A DNA stretch of 64,000 nucleotides from Paramecium tetraurelia. Lineage: Eukaryota > Ciliophora > Oligohymenophorea > Peniculida > Parameciidae. The stretch spans positions 78,033-142,032 of the forward strand of contig NW_001798959.1 of assembly GCF_000165425.1 (NCBI RefSeq), in the 5' to 3' direction. Below are positions 46,735 to 57,381 of the stretch, one piece after another; positions within the stretch are counted from its first letter, which is position 1, and each line of letters starts with the position of its first letter. Both the position numbers and the translations under genes were made by a program. The notes under the pieces were generated by a model. The model saw nothing but the letters and a program-made list of their open reading frames with translations, had not been told where the DNA came from and did no database searches.

Positions 46735-48190
46735 ATGTCCCAATAGAGAAGAAGAGAATAGTTAGAAAAAATATCCCATTTTTAGAAGGAAGAACAGGAT
46801 CGGAATAGGAGAGAAGAGTTGGAAAAGGAATTTTTGAAATGCTAAAAGAGAGGTTAAATGCACACAAATTCAATGATGAATTGGATAAACAAACATCAAA
46901 ATAAAGCAGATCCGAAGGCCAAGGAAATGTATCGCTATCTACCTGAAGAAAGAGTATATTAATTTAAATGAACCATCAGCGTAAACACATTGAGTTAACC
47001 CTGTTGTTTGAGAAGTTTGACAATGATGGTTCCAAAGCACTAGACTTCATTGAAGTATTCAGGATGTTCACTAAGTAATTGTGAATGATCAATCTAGATA
47101 TGGGATATTCATAACGAAAAAGGAGTTGCTTGACTTTTTTAAGGTGGTTGATCAAAATAAGGATTTCTCCTTAAATCTCTAAGAATTCAAGGCATGTTAT
47201 TTGGACTCGGCAGCAAGAGACATTTTTGCCAAGATTATGAAACAATTAATAGAGAGAACCTAATTGACCGAAGAGGAAATCAATGCAGCCTTAAATCAAA
47301 TGAATGAATTGAACAATCAGAATAGCAACAACCAAAATTAGAATCCCATTCCTGCCCTTCCCAAGTCCTTTCAGGGAGTGATCAGTCTACTCACTTATTT
47401 GAACACCAGAGATGAGATTAAAGATAAGTTGACCTCAAAATCAGTAAACATATATGAACAAATCAACAATCTAAAATAACTGATTGAATTGAGTAATAAA
47501 ATTGATGTTGTTTAGAAGGTGGAGATTGAGAAAAAGATTAAGATCAAGAAATCTTCCGAGGATAGATTAAATAAATTTAAGAATTAGTTAAAGTAAATTA
47601 AAGATAGAGCTATTCAGACTGGATAAATGATGGCTGAAGAGGAATTGAGACAAAAAAACTCTGCATTCTTGATAACTGTTTTACCATAACGCAAATATAA
47701 ATACAATTACAAAAGCGAAAATAAATTCAAAAGAATTATACCAAATAAATAAGAGGAGTTACACTTACCTCGCTACTCAGATTAAAAGGTAAATCAGTTT
47801 TATGAATATATGAATATTAATATACCCGATTAGTTGAAGAATATTAATAATAGAATATGGACAAAACTATTTGAAAATAATCAACAACTAGATATAATAC
47901 TTTAGAAGAACAGAAAAAATCAATTAGAATCTCAAAGAACTGATAGATTAAAGCAGAAGATCAAATAAACCTTAGATAATCTACAAGCCAATTTTGAAAC
48001 TGATTTCGATAGCGAAGCCAATAGAAAGCCCACTTTAGAATCTCCACAAGAAAAACAATCTACTCAATTTCCAAATTTCTTTACCTCAAGAAATTTAATG
48101 TCACAAACATCAGACGATTTTAGAACTGCCAAAAACATAGAGAATGCCTCCTGGATCCTCAAAGTTATCTTTTCATTGATGAAATAATGA
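46735..48190 (+). CDS. EF-hand calcium-binding protein with coiled-coil tail
   Basis: 468 residues after removing introns of 26 and 23 nt (near 46949 and 47077). Residues about 75-135 contain two EF-hand loops: FDNDGSKALDFIEV, with D-x-D-x-S-x-x-x-D-x-x-E ligands, and VDQNKDFSLNLQEF, with D-x-N-x-D...E. Both fit the 12-residue Ca2+ loop. The next 300 residues are Lys/Glu/Gln-rich helical sequence with Asn/Pro linkers (LNQMNELNNQNSNN). It is likely a Ca2+-responsive cytoskeletal or ciliary protein. The N-terminus MSQQRRREQLEKISHF is also helical. No catalytic domain follows, so it is not a CDPK. Confidence 0.82.
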
Positions 48191-48364
48191 GTAAAATTTA
48201 TCATTTCGTTTCTATATTAAATTTAGAACTCTATATAGCGAGACCTCGCCTTAAGCTTACAGTATTCGTTATTGCTCTCTATATATAAATTTGAATTATT
48301 TTGGAACATTTGATATTTTGAAAATGAAGGAAATTCATCTTACTGCAGGTGGTAATTATTATGT

Positions 48365-48390
48365 ATATGTATATATATATATATATATGT
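48365..48390. repeat. (AT)n microsatellite in 3' region
   Basis: A run of alternating AT/TA with an adjacent 'gtatatgtat' flank lies just beyond the stop of the downstream minus-strand paralogue (48398). It is simple-sequence DNA and may be polymorphic between strains. Confidence 0.8.
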
Positions 48391-48397
48391 AATGTGG

Positions 48398-49165
48398 TCA
48401 GAGTCCAGCCATTCTGCTTTACTCTCCTACTTTCTTCATGTAATGCTCCTTATATTTATGCTTTCCTATCGAAGTTAAAAAGAAGTACGTACTATTGAAA
48501 CTGGCCATATGCATGGTACGAGGGTCGTCTGGATGACTGTATCCAGCCATACATCTTTGTCTATTGTAATGAAAATCATGAGGAGCCCAACCGAATTCTG
48601 CAAATTGGTTACCGAATAATTCTTCTTAGACTGTTGAAGCTATGGCATCTTTCATTCTCAATCTCACGAATTCCTCATTCTTGACTGGGAAGAGGTTTCT
48701 ATTCGTTATTAATAAGACTCTTACGTCCAATAGTAGGGAATCATGTATGAATAAGTGAAATGTGCTATGTAGACACCACAAATTAAATACACCCACATGG
48801 CAAAGGCACCCTATTGTGTTAGTTGATCAATTATACATCTGAATTTAAGGTATGCTCTTGCCAATCTCTGTATGCTTCATAAGTGGCCCAATGAAGGAAT
48901 CCATGGGATGTGTCAACCTTAAAATCTCATGTGAAATCATTACCTTTGGGTAGATACCAATCATATTGGCCAAAGCAGGCCAATCGTAAAAGATATCAAA
49001 TAATATTTGCTGTCTTCCATAATAAAATTTGTTTCCATATACTCTTCTTGCCATTCTTAAGGCATCCCATCTTTCCTCTCCAACCACTCTAGCAGCTATT
49101 TTGGTAAACCACCAGATGCCATTCTTATAATAACTTGTTTTGGCACTGAATATGCTCAAACTCAT
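48398..49165 (-). CDS. Tandem paralogue 1, unknown aromatic-rich protein
   Basis: 220 residues after removing four introns (26, 26, 26 and 27 nt). It shares most of its sequence with the next gene (49816-50580): MSLSIFS-KTSYYKNG, WDALRMARRVYGNK, FDIFYDWPALANMIGIYPK, one hydrophobic helix (AFAMWVYLICGVYIAHFTYSYMI), and WAPHDFHYNRQRCMAGY. Introns lie at the same four positions in both. The second intron must be spliced to keep frame, because retention of gtataattg...acaatag gives an early TGA. No family is recognised. Basic and aromatic composition plus one helix would suit a mitochondrial inner-membrane subunit, but this is only a guess. Confidence 0.85.
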
Positions 49166-49815
49166 TTAAAAGATTTAATTTTAGCTATAATTGTGTATTA
49201 TAAAATGATATTTATCTAGAAGGAACAAAAATAAGATATTTTCCTATAAAAATTCCTTTATAAAAAGATACTGATTTCACATATTCTTATCAAGCACCCC
49301 ATATACTACCTGATTTTGTATCTTAAAGACAATAAAATAGTGTGTGTATCATTCTAAACAGTTAGATTCACAAAATATTCTGTAATTAATAAAAATCAAT
49401 TTTCAACTAAAATTGTATTTTTAAGAGTTAACAATTTTACAAATTTTTTGTTGTCAATCAACTTCTTCTCCATAAGGTTATTTCTCCATCTAATGAGCTA
49501 AATTTATATTAGTATCATTAAATTGAGACTTTTTTCATCAATCACAAAATTAACCTTATTGAGTAGATTTTGACATAAAATTAGTACCATTTTGCTTGAA
49601 ATCGATTGAACAGCTTATATGAAGGGTTTTTGAGTCGATTGCAAATAAGTAGACAATATCAATTGAACACCAGGTGTTGTAATTATAATATAAAAATATA
49701 AAAGATTTTAAAATTGTTAGATGACTTCTCAAATTAGGACTTAGACTAACTTCTTTTAAAAAATTTTTATAAAATTATGATTGGTGGCGTATATATATGA
49801 TGAAATATGATTATT
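49166..49815. other. Spacer between tandem paralogues, no gene seen
   Basis: AT-rich, with no coding sign and no similarity that I can see to the 5' flank of the second copy. Confidence 0.55.
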
Positions 49816-50580
49816 TCAAAGGACAGTTGTCATACGACTTGAATCTCCTATTCTCTTCAAATAATGCTCCTTGTATTTGTGTTTTCCTAAAATATTGTGA
49901 AAATATGTTACTATTGAAGGAAGCCATGTGCATGGTTCTTGGATCATCGGGATGGCCATATCCAGCCATGCATCTTTATCTATTATAGTGGAAATCATGG
50001 GGAGCCCAGGCAAATTCAGCATAGTTGTTAGCGAATAGTTCCTCCAAAACAGTGGTTGCCATGGCATCTTTCATTCTCAACCTCACAAACTCTTCGTTCT
50101 TGGCTGGGAACATGTTTCTAGAATTAAGATAAATCAACATACGTCCAATAATATGGAATCATGTAGGAGTAGAAACAGTGAGCAATATAGATACCACATA
50201 GCATATAGATCCAAATAGCAAAAGATCCCTAAGAGTTAGTATAAAAATATACATCTGAATTCAAAGTGTGTTCTTGCCAATCTCTGTATGCTTCGTAAGT
50301 GGCCCAATGCAAGAATCCATGCGAAGTATCAACCTTTATAATCAATTGATGATTGTACTTTAGGATAGATACCAATTAGGTTAGCCATGGCTGGCCAATC
50401 GTAAAAGATATCAAACAAAATTTATTATCTTCCATAATAGATTTTATTTCCGTAAACTCTCCTTGCCAATCTCATGGCATCCCATCGTTCTTCACCTATT
50501 ATACGAGCTGGAATCTTAGTAAACCACCAAAGCCCATTTTTATAATAACTCGTCTTAACACTAAATATACTAAGACTCAT
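49816..50580 (-). CDS. Tandem paralogue 2, unknown aromatic-rich protein
   Basis: 221 residues after removing four introns (25, 24, 25 and 25 nt) at positions matching the copy at 48398-49165. The protein is about three-quarters identical by eye. Differences are mostly conservative (WWFTKIPARIIGEERW versus WWFTKIAARVVGEERW), while introns and spacer differ freely. This shows both copies are under purifying selection. The C-terminus RKHKYKEHYLKRIGDSSRM is basic. Same orientation, 650 bp apart, so a local tandem duplication is likely. Function unknown. Confidence 0.85.
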
Positions 50581-50718
50581 AAATTAGATATTTTATTAAT
50601 TAATACAACCCCCTTAGAATATACAATTTTTATAAATCTATTTATATTATTCTAAAAATAGTATTTTAATAAATAAATCAACACATAAGATATACTAATA
50701 ATTTTATTATAAAAAATC

Positions 50719-51871
50719 TCAAATATCAAGCTCATCTTCATTCTCAAGGACTGCAAAATATTTGTCAACCTCGGATTATGGAATCGTCAATGCATCCTTG
50801 AATTACCAAGTCGGAACATGATTTTTGTCTACTAAGACCTACTTCACTCCCTCGAAGAAGTCAGTTCCTTACATAATTCTATTGATTCATAAATACATAA
50901 TATACCTTCTAACAATTCTATAATCCATCTTCAAATTCTCTCTAAGATCAAGTTTTTAACCTCTTTTAATCTATTCAAATATGATCCTCAAAGATAGTGG
51001 ACATTACTCCTTTAATAACTTTAAGTTATCTTGTCCAAACTTTTAATTTTGATGATTTTATAGATTTTTGAATAATTATTCCAAACTATCTCCTGAATAT
51101 CCTGGTTCAATGTTCTATAATTGTTGTTTGATAGTGAATTCTGGTATCTAATAGAAAATACAAATTTGTTAGTACTTGGTTTGGTTAGAATTGTTTGACA
51201 ATGTTCTTGACATCGTTGAGATTTTAGGTTTAGACAGTACCAATCTTGGAAATCAAATTTTGTAATTCGGATGATTATACGTAAAAGTCAGCCAATCCTG
51301 CATGCACTAAGTCAGCACCCTTCAATCTGAATCCACTCAAACCCAAATAATAGCCTAATCTGTGTGGTAATCTGGAGAGAAAGTATCCTCCTCCTACATC
51401 TGTGAATAATCCCAATTTGGCTTCTGGCATAGCAAACACGCTCTTTTCAGTAGCTATCCTAACAGGTGCATGGATTGACATTCCTACTCCTCCTCCCATT
51501 ACTATTCCGTCCATCAAGGCCACTAGTACTGGTTTGAGTGTTGCCAATCTGTAATCCAATTTGTATTCATCAAAAAAGAACTATTTTAATGCACTTGGGG
51601 GATTTTATTCAGAAGGTTGAGTCTTTGCAAAATATAATGTCTTGATGTCGCCACCAGCACAGAAGGCCTTGCCTCCTTCTCCACTCAAAATGATGCAGGA
51701 TGCTGAATTGGCTTGATCCAGGATCTAATTAAGTTCAGCAATCATTGGCAAATTGAGGGCATTCAATTGACTTGGTCTGTTGAGCTTAATGTTGAGTGCT
51801 GATCCCACTCTGCTCGTTAAGACCTAGGAGGGAGATGATGAAAACATAGCGCTTATTAGACGTAATCTCAT
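50719..51871 (-). CDS. HIBCH: 3-hydroxyisobutyryl-CoA hydrolase
   Basis: 365 residues after removing introns of 28 and 27 nt. It is a crotonase-fold hydrolase that releases 3-hydroxyisobutyrate from its CoA ester in mitochondrial valine breakdown. Motifs: LNRPSQLNALNLPMI, GEGGKAFCAGGDIKTLY (first oxyanion-hole strand), MDGIVMGGGVGMSIHAPVRI (second), FAMPEAKLGLFTDVGGGYFLS with the catalytic Glu and Asp of HIBCH rather than plain hydratases, and LKGADLVHAGLADFYV. The N-terminus MRLRLISAMFSSSPSQVL looks like a mitochondrial presequence. The C-terminal HIBCH-specific LRENLKMDYRIVRRIMQGTDFFEG...DAL region is present. Confidence 0.93.
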
Positions 51872-51991
51872 TATAATTATTTATGAAATGTGATAATTAC
51901 ACTACATGATTTTAGCTTAGTTGATAAGAGTATATATCAAATAAAGTTAATTTGAACTTCTAGAATATAATTAAATTAAATCCCATAGTGA

Positions 51992-53651
51992 ATGAACTCA
52001 CCAAAAAAGAACGCTTTTCCAACTCTGAACAACTTGAAAATTATACAGTCCTCATATGGTCAAAGAATCAGTAAATGTGTAAATATTTAATTAATAATTG
52101 TTAGACTCATCTTGTCATCAAGAAGGACACCAAAAAGATCATCGATACCAGATTACTCTCCCAAACATCCATTGAATAAGCCAAGCAGCGATTCATTGCT
52201 AATCAAGAGAGGTAGAGGCAAATGTAGAAAAGCCTACCTCCCATCATGAAAAGAAAGGAATTTCATCAAAGAAGTGTTTCAGTTTCAGCCCAAAAAACGC
52301 CCTATTCAAAATACTTTTATTTTGTCGGAGAAGGCAACAATCATCAACTAATTAAGAAATTATTGGATGACAGGTAGAATTGGGTCTAGGTCAAGGATCC
52401 AAAATCTAAGAAAATTAATTTTAAATGGCAAGAGACCGAGAAAGGCTATGAATATTAGACCATTAATTAAAAAGAACAACCCATTTAGATGCTCAACCAT
52501 TTTGAGTTTCATTCAGAAATTTCTGATAAGTTTAAGTTAGCTGTGAATTTCAAGGCGTATTGCGATGTATCTAAAATATTGTAATAAAGAAAAACAGACT
52601 AAACATATATGATTACACTCCCACAACCTTTGCCATCGAGTGTACCAATGAAAACCTCAAATCCGAATTGTTTTAGTTTATTTCCTTTTACCGATAAAAT
52701 TGCCCTTAACACAAATTGCCTGAATTGGACAAAACAATTAAATAGTAATTCTTCTCATATACGACTCTGTATGATACCAAAGTGAATCAATACCCAACTT
52801 TATTCGGCAACGAAAATTTGTGGATCTTCAAACCTTCCAATATGAATCAAGGAAGAGGGATCCATGTTGTACGCAGCTTATAAGAAGTATTGGATATTTA
52901 GAGTAAATACCAAGGGGGATACAAGGAGAAATTGTTGGAAGTGAAAAGAAATGAATAAAATGAAATAATCAATAAGGTGGTGTATTTAAATACATTGGTA
53001 ACAGAACAATTTGTAATATAAAAATATATTGAGAAACCAATGTTAATAGATGGAAGAAAATTCGATATTAGAGCTTATGTTCTATTGACATCTAATTTAT
53101 AAATATATTTTTACAGGGAAGGTCAATTGAGATTGGCTACTGAAAAGTTTGATACGAAAGTGCATTCTAATTATGTTCATCTCACCAATAATGCCATCTA
53201 ATATACTCATCCTGAATATGGCAAAACTGAAGAAGGGAATCAATACAACTTTGATTAAGCACAACATTTGTTTAAGAAGGATTTTCGATAAGAAGTAAGA
53301 ATTATTTAATTTTAGATCTTAGGAAGAATTAAAAATATATCTTATACAGCATTCTAAACAGTTAAGCATAAAATAAACAAGCAAAAACGAAAAAATTGCT
53401 TTGAAATTTTTGGAATGGACTTTATTATTGATGAACAATCTACTCCTTGGTTGATAGAGGTTAATACCAATCCAAGTTTGGAAGTGACAAGCAAGTTATT
53501 GGATCAACTATTCCCAAGGATGGTCAATGATGCATTTCGAATCACAGTTGATTTAGTTTTTCCATAAAATGAACCAAATTGCAATTATCCTTTTATGCAC
53601 TATAAAGATGACGAAAATCTATGGGACAATATGGGATATTTGCAATCATGA
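51992..53651 (+). CDS. Tubulin-tyrosine-ligase-like (TTLL) polyglutamylase/glycylase
   Basis: 529 residues after removing introns of 26 nt (52079-52104), 23 nt and 21 nt. The TTL domain is clear: NENLWIFKPSNMNQGRGIHVV (ATP-grasp Lys and Gly-rich loop), IQKYIEKPMLIDGRKFDIRAYVLL, YFYREGQLRLATEKFD, HLTNNAIQ, and FEIFGMDFIIDEQSTPWLIEVNTNPSLE with the metal-binding E-x-N. TTLL enzymes add glutamate or glycine to tubulin tails in axonemes and basal bodies. The N-terminal 200 residues are basic and carry an HFEFHSEIS segment. Which modification is made cannot be told by eye. It lies head-to-head with HIBCH, 120 bp apart. Confidence 0.92.
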
Positions 53652-53726
53652 ATAACATATTATTTATTATTCAATATTGATTGATTTATAACATTTTCCA
53701 TTGTTTTTTTATCTACATAGAATATA

Positions 53727-54807
53727 TCACTAAAAATTTTGGAGATGCTCTCTTAATTCATCACAATCACAAAGGTTTCTAATTATTATAGTTGCCCATT
53801 CCCTTTATTGATGCATGTTATGGACATTAGTAAAATGGATAATTGGTTTTAAATCATTTACTAAGGAATATGAGTAGTAAAAGATACCATTATTTTTAAG
53901 GTCTTCCCAAACAGTTTTATTGATATGAACCATGTTGGCAATAAATCTTAGGAAAACGGAGATGAGCTCATCGTCCTACTGTATACTCATTTGGTGTATG
54001 GCTTCTTTGTATTCCTTAGGATAAAATAAGGCTTGGATTTCTGAATTGTAACCACCCATAAAAGTGATGAGGGAGTAGAACTTAAACTTTTGTAAGGGAG
54101 GAAGTTCTAAATTCATCAAGAATTGCAGATCTTTGATACTGAGTTGTATGCCTATTCTATTGAATCAAATTGGGATGTTACTTATTTTGATTGGAATATA
54201 GTTCCTTAATATCATAGCTTTTGGGGATGCAATTGTGTATGAGAGATGGGTAGACTTTGTCATCTATAGTTTTTTGTAGTAATTGAAAGATGAAATCCAG
54301 GAGTTCTATATTGTTATCATAGAGCAATTGCAAATAGGATTGTTCATAGGAGTCATGGAAAATATTAGTAAAGGAATAGGTTACCCATTCTAGACAGTCT
54401 TGGGTTTAATTGGTGAGGGATTTTCTGATGATTTCAATGGTGAGATCTCTAAAAAAGGATTGAAATAGGAAATATTCTTTATTAATTTGGTTTTTGAGCA
54501 TGTTGTGCACGAAGATTAGGTAGGCTTTGTGGATTTTGAGGTCTTGAGAGTTTGAAAGGGTTAAGCGATAGGGTTGGATTTGGAAGTGGAGGAGGATGAA
54601 TTGGGCATTGACTTGATTGGCAGTGATGAAATTGGTAAGCCATTGTTGGAAGTAGAGGAAATTGATTTGGTCGAATTGGATGTTGAGAAGCCAATTGGGG
54701 TTGGATTGAATGAATTGATACATGTGATTTTATTTGGAGGGATATTGCATAAGGAGTCTGAGTTGATGGAAATTATAATCATATATATGTTTGTCGATTT
54801 CTTCCAT
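53727..54807 (-). CDS. Ataxin-10-domain protein
   Basis: 351 residues after removing one 25-nt intron near 54165. The protein is all helical, ARM/HEAT-like, rich in Gln/Asn (HMYQFIQSNPNWLLNIQFDQIN). The C-terminal 90 residues match the ataxin-10 pattern: a GIFYYSYSLVNDLKPI segment, then REWATIIIRNLCDCDELREHL (REWAxxxIRNLC, followed by R..I/L). Ataxin-10 proteins are implicated in cilia and cytokinesis. The antisense strand has a 79-codon frame (54574-54813) and there are two shorter shadows. The gene converges on TTLL and diverges from the NEK kinase with 25 bp between start codons. Confidence 0.82.
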
Positions 54808-54832
54808 AGTTAATAATATTTATATTAAATAC

Positions 54833-56959
54833 ATGAGTAAATATTTGGATAAATATGTTGAGTATGAGACAATAGGGAGAGGCAGCTATGGTAAGGTAAT
54901 CATCATATCCAGGGTCTGCACATTTGGTACGTTAAAAATCGGACTAGTAAGTATATGTGGCTAAGAAAATTCAATTATTCAATCTAAAACCAAAAGAACA
55001 AGATGATTCAAAACGAGAAGTTCATGAGTTCATTTAATTATTAGGTGATGCTTTTGTAGAAATTGAAACATCCTCACATCGTACAATATATCGAGAGCTT
55101 CAATGAGAATGATACGCTCATCATAATCATGGAATACTGTGAAGGTAAGTGCTTTTGAGTAATCTATTAGAGGGAGACCTATCATTTCACATCAACAGAA
55201 TGAGTCAAAGGAAGGAGTACTTCCCAGAACAAATAATATTGAACTGGTTTCTTTAATGCGCCTTGGCTTTGAAATATATCCATGAATAGAAGATCCTACA
55301 CAGAGACATCAAAAGCCAGAATATTTTCTTATCCTCCAATGGATTTGTCAAAATAGGTGATTTCGGTATCTCCAGGGTCTTGGAACACACCCAAGATCAA
55401 GCCAATACAGTAGTTGGAACTCCCTATTACATGAGGTGATCACTTGTATTTATCCCTAGTCCTGAAGTCTGTGAGAATAAGCCCTACACTTACAAGAGTG
55501 ATGTTTGGTCTCTTGGTTGCGTTCTCTATGAATTGTGCAATTTGTCTCATGCCTTCAAATCAAACAACCTTTTGGGTTTAGTGAATAGGATTGTCAAAGA
55601 ATAAGCCTCTGCTATTCCCTCACATTACTCCAAAGAATTAGCAGATCTCATCAACAAGCTCTTAATCAAAAATGCTGATCAACGTCCGCACACTTCTGAA
55701 ATCTTCAACTTCCCTCTAATCAGAAATACTATGCAATAATTTGTTGCAATGTAAGGCAAAGTACAATATCAAGCCCCAATCAAACGAACCAACACACATA
55801 ATTAAATTGGGAAGATGATCAAGTAAGAAGAAACTACTTAATAAAACACAACAAATCAATATGACAACACCATTGACACTGTCTAATCTATCGATTTTAG
55901 TTAATTAACACCATAGCAAAGGATGCAAATGAAGAAAGAGGAAAAAATACAAAGAGAATAAAGAGAATTAGCATAAGCAAGCAAACAAAGCTTTTTATAA
56001 CAATAAGCAAGTCAACAAAGAAAGATTCAAGATCTCCAGGGTGGCCAATCACTAGACTACAATCAAAAGAGAAAATAATAATAGCAATATCATGAAGAAC
56101 TACAAAGACAATAACAATGTAAGTAATAAGACTCTTAAGTAAATACTAAAAAGGCTCCATAACAAGTGCAACCAAGTAATAAATCAAACATGTACAACTA
56201 TGATGAAACCTTAGTTAGTCAATATGAGAAAACCTCATAAATGGTATGATTTCGACATATTCCTTTAGTTATAAAATGAATCTAAAAAATACAATGAAAC
56301 AATTTAAAACGAGTCCAAAAAATAAAATGAAACCTTCAAAAAAGAATTAGAATAATTCGATAAAACAGTAGATTCTGAAATGTGTCAATCTACTTTTGAT
56401 GATACTACTAGATAATAAGAAAAAACAGTCACTAAATCTCAATTAGATAGATTTACTACCAACTATCAAAAATAGGAACTTTCAGTCACTTAATAGTATT
56501 AAGATGAAGAATTTGAGGAATATAACAGTGATGAAGATGATGAAGTCATCAATCATAGACTCACCGTTAAATAAGGTGACAGTGAGATTGAAGAAGTCGT
56601 CAAATTATACCAAATATAAATGGATTAAACAGTGAAAAAGTCTTCAAGCAACAAACTTGAAGGTATTAATACTACGATTTTTAGATATTTAAGAAACCAG
56701 TTAAGAGAGTTGGAACTCATCTTCAGCTTCTCCATAAAAGGTTCCCATCAATAATGATGATCGAATCCAAATCTTAAGGAAAAAGGCAATATCTACCATG
56801 GGCTCAGACCTCTTTAATAAAGCTTATCAATTTATGAGTCATCATTTATCAAAAGGAACTCAAAGTTCAGAGGTAAACATTGAGTTTAATTTAGATTCGA
56901 AAAAATCTAGAAGACATAGTTGGTAAAAGCAGGATGGGAGATTGCATGTTGATAGATGA
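54833..56959 (+). CDS. NEK-family protein kinase
   Basis: 660 residues after removing six introns (22, 25, 26, 24, 25 and 22 nt). Kinase motifs: [23 protein letters not shown] (ATP Lys), [47 protein letters not shown], and [22 protein letters not shown] and DFGISRVL point to the NIMA/NEK1 group, which acts on cilia and the cell cycle and is expanded in ciliates. A tail of some 390 residues is Gln/Lys/Asn-rich, with acidic patches ([15 protein letters not shown]) and an internal repeat of the unit Q-N-E-S-K-K-x-N-E-T (near 56276-56330). All catalytic residues are kept. Confidence 0.92.
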
Positions 56960-57222
56960 AATATTATATTATGAGAATTATTCTAAATGACAATAATTAA
57001 AAATTTACATTATAAATTCAAATTGTGTTTTTGTGTATTATTATGTTATTAATCTATTGATAAATGGGTTTATTTGCATAATTCATTTTTGATGGAATAG
57101 TTCAGTAATACTGTAAATGAGAGAGGTTTGATGGTATGATCATCTCAACCACTTGTATTGCATTTTTAACTGATGGAAGAATGTCCTGATTTAAGTGAAT
57201 TGATTAGATACTAATCAGCTTA

Positions 57223-57294
57223 GGTCGTATGGTGTAGTGGTTAGCACCTTGGACTTTGAATCCAGTGACCCAGGTTCGAGTCCTGGTATGACCT
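57223..57294 (+). tRNA. tRNA-Gln, anticodon UUG
   Basis: A complete cloverleaf of 72 nt without intron: acceptor GGTCGTA pairing with TATGACC, D-arm GTGTAGTGGTTAGCAC, anticodon arm CTTGGACTTTGAATCCAG (loop CTTTGAA, anticodon TTG), and T-arm CCAGGTTCGAGTCCTGG. Box A and box B are intact. A T-run (57299-57304) follows and serves as Pol III terminator. It decodes the ordinary CAA glutamine codon. The reassigned UAA/UAG codons need separate tRNAs with UUA and CUA anticodons, which are not in this window. Confidence 0.97.
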
Positions 57295-57298
57295 AAAC

Positions 57299-57304
57299 TT
57301 TTTT
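57299..57304 (+). terminator. Pol III T-run terminator of tRNA-Gln
   Basis: Six T residues begin 5 nt after the tRNA's discriminator base, the usual Pol III stop signal. Confidence 0.75.
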
Positions 57305-57381
57305 AATTTATATTTTTTAAAAACTTGAAATTTAATGTGTTATAAAATATTGATAAAATATCAATAAAATATTTATAGAAA

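Noticed and set aside
54574-54813. 79-codon plus frame of Glu/Leu/Ile (MDLEVEEDELGI...)
   Set aside because: Antisense to the ataxin-10-domain gene; composition is the mirror of its Gln/Asn/Phe codons.
57223-57294. tRNA-Gln as the suppressor tRNA for UAA/UAG
   Set aside because: The anticodon is UUG, which reads CAA; reading UAA/UAG needs UUA or CUA anticodons.
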